Under the pieces are notes generated by a model. It was not told the origin of the DNA and ran no database searches. It was given only the letters and a program-made list of their open reading frames with translations. Both the position numbers and the translations under genes were made by a program. A stretch of DNA of 64,000 nucleotides, taken from the NCBI RefSeq assembly GCF_035046505.1, contig NC_089821.1, positions 178,096,031-178,160,030 on the forward strand, given 5' to 3'. Of this stretch, positions 54,470 to 64,000 are shown piece by piece; the stretch's first letter is position 1, and every line of letters starts with the position of its first letter. This DNA comes from Tiliqua scincoides (lineage: Eukaryota > Chordata > Lepidosauria > Squamata > Scincidae).

Positions 54470-54555
54470 TTTATATATATAAATGCAGAGATAATTACAG
54501 GATAATTACAGATAATTACAGAAAATGCAGAGATAATTACAGGGCAATTACCAGT
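54470..54555 (+). repeat. short tandem repeat, GATAATTACA units
   Basis: AGATAATTACAG recurs four to five times with variation. Confidence 0.7.
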
Positions 54556-57169
54556 AGTCTCCAGGGCACCACTGCAAGCTTCACTCCTCCTGAAAAAAAA
54601 GTAAGCCAGGGCTCAAAATTTCCATTTAAATCAAGCAAGCCTCCTTCTTTTTGGCAAGATCACACCTGACCCTTCTGCACCCTCCTTCCATTTTGCAAAT
54701 GTTTGGCAGAGGTCTGGTTTTTAAAACACTAGGATGTAATCCTCATTTCCATCTGAAACAAAATCTGAGGCTACAATTCATCACACCATTACTTAAGAAT
54801 AATACCCATGGAAAGCAATAGATCTAGTTCTGAGTAAATGGGGTTGCAGCCATGCACTTGCTCATGCTCATTCCTTGTTGCTTGTCTCTCTGCTGGAATT
54901 GCACACTTCCAGTTATGTGTTAAAAGTTGTATGTTATATGTTGAGCCTCTGGTTTAATACACCAGACACCTTAAAGAAGGATTTGATTAATGGTTCTACT
55001 GGTATGTTTACAGTGCACTTACTCTGATTGTGATTACAAAAAGGTTGTGAAAACCAGATTAAAAAAAGTTAATGAATAAAAATGTATCTTATGATCTTTT
55101 ACTATAGTTTTAAAAAAATAGAGATTGTACAGTTCTTAGGTAACAATTACAGGTAGGTTATTTTTTAGGATCTAGCCTCAGGTAAAATAAGACAAAACTA
55201 TAGTCAGTTTTGTCTTATTTTAACCCCCAAGTTTAACCCCCAACTTATCCAAGGGTCATAGAAAATTCCATGATTTTTGGCTCAAAACTTGCGCTCTACT
55301 TATCTGTGAGATTTGACTTATACTTGAACATCTATGGTATGTGCTACCTCTGGGTTCAATGGCAGGATGTCTCTGAATGTCATTCCCAGGGCAGCCATGG
55401 TGAAAGAGCAGTATGCCCTGGCCTTTTCCAGGCCTGCCCTGCCCAGAGGCAGAAGGTGTGCCACTGTAGGAAACTGGAGGCTGAACTAACGGGTTTTTCC
55501 TTATGTAAATGCCATTCATTGTTCAGCATATAGGGAAACATTTCACCAGCCTGTAATATTCTTTGTTCTAAATAGTTGGATTTGCCATTTCTTTTGTCTG
55601 GCTGTGACATGCAGAAACAGGTAATTTTTTCCCCCTCATCTTTATATCTTCATGAAAGGGATAAACTTCATGAGGATGCCTACTGCATTTTTGCCTGACA
55701 TGCAGCTGGTATAAAGGCAAATAATTTCTGTACTAACAGGCAGGCGGGGGGGGGGGGAGGGAGGGAGAGTATAGCACCCTGGTAAGTAATTTGCATTACA
55801 GACAGGAAAATATTCAACACTAGACAGCAATTCAGTGAGAGCATTCTTCAGTATTGAATTGCCATGCTGGGAAAACTATACATGTGGAATTTTTGCCTTT
55901 TGCATGGGTAGACACGATAGCCCCGCAGGGGAAAAAACATCATGGCAACAGTTTTCCTGTTGCTCATTCTAGACTTTTAAGCCAGGTGTGTAGGAAGGGT
56001 AGCTCCACTGCCTTGCTCTTTTAAGAGGAGAAACAGCTTAGTACTATGGTATGGATGTGAGTATATGTTTCTTTTTCCTGTGAGTGGAAAAGAATCACAC
56101 AACTACATGGAATATAGGTTGGCCCAATTGAAAAACAGAAGCTCCCCTACTACAAACTAGAGTGATAACATGAGTCACAAAAAGTCCTTGAAGTCCACAT
56201 TCCAGAATCCAAATTAGACAATAAAACAATTTTCCAGAAAAAGGGACTGGAATGCCAGCTCTGAAGCTAAACACCAAAATTACAAGTTCCATTGAACTAA
56301 TATAGCAAGTCACCAGTCTCCTCCAAATTCCATGCTCCAATGTCCATTCAGGGCTGTAAACTGTGGGGAGCACACTAGCAGTAAGACTGGAATATACCCT
56401 CCTGGAGTGAAGTTATTTACTATATTTCATTGAACACAGTCCTGGTTCTACCCCATCCTCTCCTGAGGGCATTCATTTGCTGCTGTTCTTAGAGGTGTAC
56501 TTTTTTGGTTCTATTTCTTTCACATTTTGTCTATTTCTTTTCTATTTTGTTTTTTTGACAAAAAATGAGAAGTGTAGAAAGTAGTGTTATGTGTTTTTAT
56601 TCCAAAGGCACGCTTTATAAATTATGGACTAGGTAGGTGACATAGGTGCTATAGTACCAGCAGGTGCAGTCACATTTATGTAGATGTCTTAGAGAATGAT
56701 TTGCTTTTTTAGCAGATTTCAGGGGGAGTGTTTTTTTTAATTTTACAAAAATGAGAAATGCAGAACCTGGTGTTACATGTTTTTATTTCATTATCACACA
56801 CACACAAAACTCTAGCCATCCTCTTCTCACAGCAAGTGTAGAACAGAGGATAATCTAGACAAGCCTTTTTCCAGTTAATTGTTTATAGCCAGTCCAGAAC
56901 ACACATTAGAACTGGAATGGGGGGATTGCTGCCTGCTATATTATTTCCACTTAGTCTGATGGGATCTGTGATTTTGATTGCTCTGTCTATTTTGAAAGTG
57001 GGCATTCTGGCCCCTTTTTCCAGAAAACTATTTATAGCTAGGAATGAATACAGGGACTGCAGTGTGGAATTTTAGGGATTTCGTTGCTTGCTACAGCAGT
57101 CCCAATTAGTCGATCTGAATTTATTATCTTGGTAGGTCTACCTAGCTCCAAAGCTGGCATTGATTAGTC
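54556..57169. other. spacer between CGAS and MTO1, no gene recognised
   Basis: Contains the partial TIR element at 55118-55340 and a G-rich run at 55745-55768. Nothing resembles an exon with splice sites and conserved peptide. Confidence 0.5.
55118..55340 (-). mobile_element. partial second copy of the intron 5 TIR element
   Basis: Reverse-complement match to 10839-11040, including CATGGAATTTTCTATGACCC-like and TGTTACCTAAGAACTGTAC-like stretches and the terminal TACCATAGATGTTCAAGTAT. It lacks the tandem array. Confidence 0.72.
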
Positions 57170-57359
57170 CAGTGGTTCTCAAACTTTTTTGACTGGTGAC
57201 TCTCTTGATTCACTGGGCCTTTGCCCACGGCTCCTCATTAGGGCTACAGTCCTATACATTGTATATAGGGCAACAGGTTTTTCGTGAGGATTCCACAGCT
57301 CCCCTGGCTGGATTCTGCAGATCCCTGGGGAGTCATGGCTCACAGTTTGGGAACCACTA
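57170..57359. mobile_element. hAT MITE (CAGTGGTTCTCAAACTTTTT family)
   Basis: TIRs CAGTGGTTCTCAAACTTTTT and CACAGTTTGGGAACCACTA. Uninterrupted relative of the outer element at 52612. Confidence 0.8.
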
Positions 57360-57567
57360 TGAAAACCATTTATTGCCCCTGCTCCCTGATCAAGGGATTT
57401 GGGGACTTCTTGCTGTGACTCATTTTATCCCTCTCTCATTTCATCACTCTCACCTAGTCTGTTATTTGATGCCTGAAGACATCAGTCATTCAAAGCTTGT
57501 TTGGGTAAATGGGTTTAGGCTGAGAAGGAGTTGCTAAAAACATGAGATTGGAAAAGTTTTGGTCTAA

Positions 57568-58130
57568 ATAACACATAAGAAGAGCCCCGCTGGATCGGAC
57601 CAAAGGTCCATCTGGTCCAGCTTCCTGTATCTCAGTGATTTTCAACCTTTTTCACCTCACGGCACACTGACAAGGCACTAAAATGGTGAAGGCACACCAC
57701 CAGGTTTTTGACAATGGACAAGGCACACCATGCTGCCAGTGGGGGCTCACATCTCCCATTGGCCCTATTAATAAATGACCTTCTCCCAAATTCCTGTGGC
57801 ACACCTGTGGACCATTCGTGGCACGGCACAGTGCTTCAAAATGGCTGCTGTATTTCACAGTGGTCCACCTGTTGCCCCAGGGAGCACACAAGACACCTGC
57901 ATCCTGTTGCCACTCTTCTGCAGCTGGCGTTCTGATGTAGCCTACTGTGAAAACCAGGAGGTTGCACGTCCCCATCACGGCTTGTCACCTGTGATGGGCT
58001 TTCCCTCCAGAAATCTGTCCAGTCCCCTCTTAAAGGCATCCAGGCCAGATGCCATCCCCACATCCTGTGGCAGGGAGTTCCGCAGACCAACCACAGGCTG
58101 GGCAAAGAAATATCTTCTTTGCTCTCCAGC
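57568..58130 (-). mobile_element. CR1 3' fragment with nested hAT MITE
   Basis: Ends in the CR1 tail (plus strand ACATAAGAAGAGCCCCGCTG). Upstream it encodes LRNSLPQDVGMASGLDAFKR and FLEGKPITGDK. It is split by a hAT MITE at 57633-57847 and runs up to the edge of the MTO1 CpG island. Confidence 0.85.
57633..57847 (-). mobile_element. hAT MITE (CAGCCATTTTCAAC family) nested in CR1
   Basis: Flanks CTGTATCT (57625-57632) and CTGTATTT (57848-57855). Third copy of the family at 15644 and 48653. The CR1 sequence resumes exactly after the second flank. Confidence 0.88.
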
Positions 58131-58149
58131 GCCTCCAACACATGGGGCT

Positions 58150-58658
58150 GTTTCTTTTGCATGCACTTCGCTGCTTCCACCGTTCTGGCTGGGACGCGAC
58201 CCCGGCCAGAAAGACCGGGCTCCACGTTGCCAGCGAAGGGCAGCCGCTGCACTCGCAGCACGCCCAGCCTGGAGGAAGCGGCGGCGACCGCCCCGCACTC
58301 CGTGGAGCGCACCTGGACTCAGCGGCGGGGCGCCCTCTACCGCGTGCCTCGAGTGGTGCGGCAATAAACCCAGCCCAGGGGAAGAGCTGCGCGCGCGCTT
58401 CCATTCATCCCAAAGCAGCGGGGTGCGGGCCTGCCACGCCGGCGTCACTGCGCATGCGCAGAGCTGATTCCCCGTTCTGCTGTGGAGGCGGGTTTCCTTG
58501 ACCTGCCAATCATCCCGTCGTCAAAGGGGCGTTACGCACAAGATGGCGGCGTCCAAGCGGTGCCCTCGATAGCGGGGCTGCGGTCCTTTCGCCCCCCGGG
58601 TTCCACCCCCGTCGAATTGAACAGCGGGCGTCCCCTGCCTTCCTCCCCGCCTCCCAAG
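58150..58658 (+). promoter_or_regulatory. MTO1: MTO1 CpG-island promoter with NRF1 palindrome and YY1-type site
   Basis: CpG-rich from about 58150. TGCGCATGCGCA at 58449-58460 is a perfect NRF1 palindrome. A CCAAT lies at 58506-58510. AAGATGGCGGC near 58540-58550 is the YY1-type motif often found at transcription starts. NRF1 and YY1 are known regulators of nuclear genes for mitochondrial functions, which suits MTO1. No TATA box is seen. Confidence 0.68.
58543..58572 (+). CDS. possible uORF of MTO1 (MAASKRCPR)
   Basis: An ATG inside the YY1-type motif opens a 9-codon frame that stops at TAG, 86 bases before the MTO1 ATG. It is translated only if transcription starts upstream of 58543, which is not known. 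Confidence 0.25.
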   Translation: MAASKRCPR

Positions 58659-61796
<3,138 letters not shown>

Positions 61797-61828
61797 TGAG
61801 ATGAAATGTCACAATAACTTAAATTTAT

Positions 61829-61850
61829 CGAGACTGAAGGTTGCCAACTA
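61829..61850 (+). repeat. 20-base relic of the APE-type LINE 3' end
   Basis: CGAGACTGAAGGTTGCCAAC matches the last bases of the LINE copies at 28416 and 9099. In MTO1 intron 2, 100 bases after exon 2. Too short to be sure. Confidence 0.35.
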
Positions 61851-62099
61851 TACTATGATTTATATACAGTTCAGATATTTTAAAATTTCTAACAAAGGCA
61901 TAGAATGGTGAGAGATATTGTGAGGGGGAGAGGGAATCCAGTAATTTTATCTGTTTATATTTTAAATTGTATGTGTTGCCTCTCAACCAATAGGTGCCCA
62001 ACATGATGTACAGTATATAACATTCCAATGTATTCATTGCTATTATGCTGAAATAGCTTATCATGCAAACTTTTTTTCAATGGTGTTTTACATCATGGA

Positions 62100-62465
62100 G
62101 ACCAGTGATTCCCAAACTTTTTCGCACCAGGACCCACTTTTTAAAATAGTTCTCTGTCTGGACCCACCTCAATTTATGAAACTTTTTAAAAAGGAAATCG
62201 GGGGGGGGGATTGTTTGTTTGTTTGTTTAAGTAATAATAACCAGAAAAAGGACCCTGAAAAATTTATCTCCCTGTATTTACACACGCTTGCAAACTGCAG
62301 GAGCTCAGCTCTTTGCAAGGTAATTAACAGCTACAGTATCTGATTTTTAAATAGCCTCAGGGCTTGAGGCAATTAATTTGATCTTTCCATCACCCTTTGG
62401 TGACCAACCAAAAATCAGGTTACGACCCACCAGTGGGTACCAATCCACATTTTGGGGACAGCTAA
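62100..62465. mobile_element. hAT-like MITE in MTO1 intron 2
   Basis: CCAGTGATTCCCAAACTTTT with GGACCCACTTTTTAAAATAG at the left, and CAGTGGGTACCAATCCACAT with TTTTGGGGACAGCT at the right. Ends are similar to other hAT families in the window. Confidence 0.55.
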
Positions 62466-62573
62466 TGTAGACTGAGACAAATGAATAAATTACCAGGAGA
62501 TTCTTCATATCATTTGAATCACACTGGTCTGGCTTCTTTGATCATATAATAATAAATAATAATAATAATTAAT

Positions 62574-62963
62574 TAACACAGGTATTTATATACCGCCTTT
62601 CATGGTCTTCAGATTTCTCCTCAGACTTTATTTCAAGGCGGTTTACACAGGCAAGCTATACTAAATCCCTATAGGGATTTTTACAATTGACAAAGGTTCG
62701 TCTTTCAAGAACTACAATATTTCAGATGGATCCTTTTATGATCTGGTATAACATTCTGGCCTCCAGTTTCCTCCCACGCAAGCTGACAATCCTTCATATC
62801 TCACTGGAAGGGCGGCCAAAGAGCAGATGGAAAAACTCGGCTCGGCTTGTCAGCTGCTTCAAGGTCTCGCCGTTCACGGTGCTGGTGGCCTCGAACTGGC
62901 GACCTTCAGCTGTTATCTTCAGGCAAATGGAGGCTCTACCCTCTAGACCAGACCTCCTGCCCA
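62574..62963 (-). repeat. tRNA-derived SINE with LINE-like 3' tail
   Basis: Read on the minus strand: box A TGGTCTAGAGG at 62940-62950 and box B AGTTCGAGGCC at 62887-62897, 43 bases apart. The 3' part has AAGGCGGTATATAAATACC-like sequence that resembles the L2 tail at 59210. No cloverleaf, so it is not a tRNA gene. Confidence 0.78.
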
Positions 62964-63362
62964 AATCTAAATCAGTGGTTTGCAACATGGTCCACACCTT
63001 CCTTCTAGGGGCCTCATGGGAAGAAAGTAGAACATTGGGAGGGCCACAGTATATTTCTGAGAGGGCCACCCAAGCTTTACTGCTAGGCATATGATGGAAT
63101 GAGGCTTAGAATGGGGCAATGAGCAAAAAACGTTTGAGAAATCCTGATGTCAACCACAGTTTGACTGTGAAATGAACTGTAGCAAGTTCATGTCCTCCCA
63201 TCCTCACTTTACATAGAATAGGATAAAGGGGGAAATATCCTATTTTTACTGTTGAACCAACCACAGTTTCCTGTTTCCATGTACAAACTCATGGAAACAG
63301 TTATTTATTATAACACTTGGTAGGTAAAATAAATCGGACTCATAACTACCTCAGAATGCCAG

Positions 63363-63500
63363 ATGCAGGAGAGGCACCAGGATGCAGGTTGTATCTTGTG
63401 TGCTCCCTGAAGCACTTGATGGGCCACAGTCTGATACAGGAAGCTGGAGTAGATGGACTTTTGGCCTGATCCAGAGGGGCTCTTCTTATGTTCCTATGTT
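63363..63500 (+). mobile_element. CR1 3' end fragment
   Basis: GTGTGCTCCCTGAAGCACTT, CTGATACAGGAAGCTGGAGT, TTTGGCCTGATCCAGAGGGG, TTCTTATGTTCC: the standard CR1 tail, + strand. Confidence 0.8.
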
Positions 63501-63942
63501 TCTACGGTGTTGATATCTTGGTTTGTTAACGAACTAGCAGTGTACAATAACACAGTGTACATAAAGAGAAATAGTGATTCAGTCAAAAGTAAAAAAGGAA
63601 GCACACTCCCTTTCACACAACAAAGAAGGGATGAAAGGGGGGAGGGGGAAGCGTGTTATACTAATATTCAACAGAAAGGTTTGCAAACTGGCTTACATAG
63701 CAAAAGGAATAAGAAGATGGTTCCACGTCCCGAAGAGACAGTCTTAAAAAATCTTCTAAAAAGATATGAAGGATAGCCCAGTAAATATAAGTAGCCGCAG
63801 GAAGGGGCTGCTAGGTTGAATAGAGGGAGTTGTGCTTCCCCTGCTGAATAGAAGACAGGCATCACTTCAAAAGGTGCAAGAGCTTAATTGCAAGTAGCTG
63901 GCTGATAGTATGTAGATAATGAAAATGACCGTGTTTGTACTA

Positions 63943-64000
63943 CAGGTCCTCTCTCCTTATCTACAGATTCGGGACCTGCAGATTTAACACACCAGTGTTC
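63943..64000. mobile_element. left end of a Tigger-like element, cut by window edge
   Basis: TA then CAGGTCCTCTCTCCTTATCT, with a CGGGACCTGCAGAT inner arm. The remainder lies outside the window. Confidence 0.5.

Noticed and set aside
57775-58501. Several 125-230 codon frames in both strands before MTO1
   Set aside because: They cross a CR1 fragment, a MITE and a CpG island, and carry no coherent domain beyond CR1 peptide pieces.

Overview
The window is nuclear DNA from a vertebrate, most likely a squamate reptile (lizard or snake). It holds three host genes in the order DDX43 (+), CGAS (-), MTO1 (+), the order also found on human chromosome 6q13. Gene calls rest on reading exons directly: every junction listed keeps the reading frame and has AG acceptors with GT donors, apart from one GC donor. 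The squamate assignment is an inference from the repeats (CR1, L2 and another APE-type LINE, many hAT and Tigger-like MITEs, tRNA-derived SINEs) and from the protein sequences. I cannot name a species.

Layout. 1-5.6 kb: no coding exon seen; AT-rich, repeat-poor DNA with polyadenylation signals (possibly the 3' UTR of an upstream gene), then MITE and SINE copies. 5.63-39.5 kb: DDX43, 16 coding exons, 666 codons, a KH-domain DEAD-box RNA helicase with a CpG-island promoter and two CCAAT boxes. Its introns carry most of the large repeats: a 1.8 kb TIR element with a seven-unit tandem array (intron 5), a CR1 (intron 11) and a nearly full-length 3.9 kb APE-type LINE with target-site duplication (intron 12). 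39.5-42.8 kb: tail-to-tail intergenic DNA with a young 881 bp CpG-rich hAT element. 42.8-52.1 kb: CGAS (cyclic GMP-AMP synthase), 5 exons, 544 codons, with the catalytic triad and zinc thumb intact. An IRF/ISRE-like site lies about 115 bp upstream of its start codon. 52.1-58.1 kb: a nested stack of hAT elements directly upstream of CGAS, then repeat-rich spacer ending in a CR1 fragment. 58.1-64 kb: CpG-island promoter with a perfect NRF1 palindrome and a YY1-type site, then the first two exons of MTO1 (mitochondrial tRNA U34 modification). The rest of MTO1 lies beyond the window.

The three genes have unrelated jobs (RNA helicase, cytosolic DNA sensor, mitochondrial tRNA modification); their linkage is conserved synteny, not an operon. 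I found no retroviral or Polinton-like element, no CRISPR array and no convincing new multigene system. The most unusual items are the structured repeats, the GC-AG intron in DDX43 and the promoter motifs of CGAS and MTO1.
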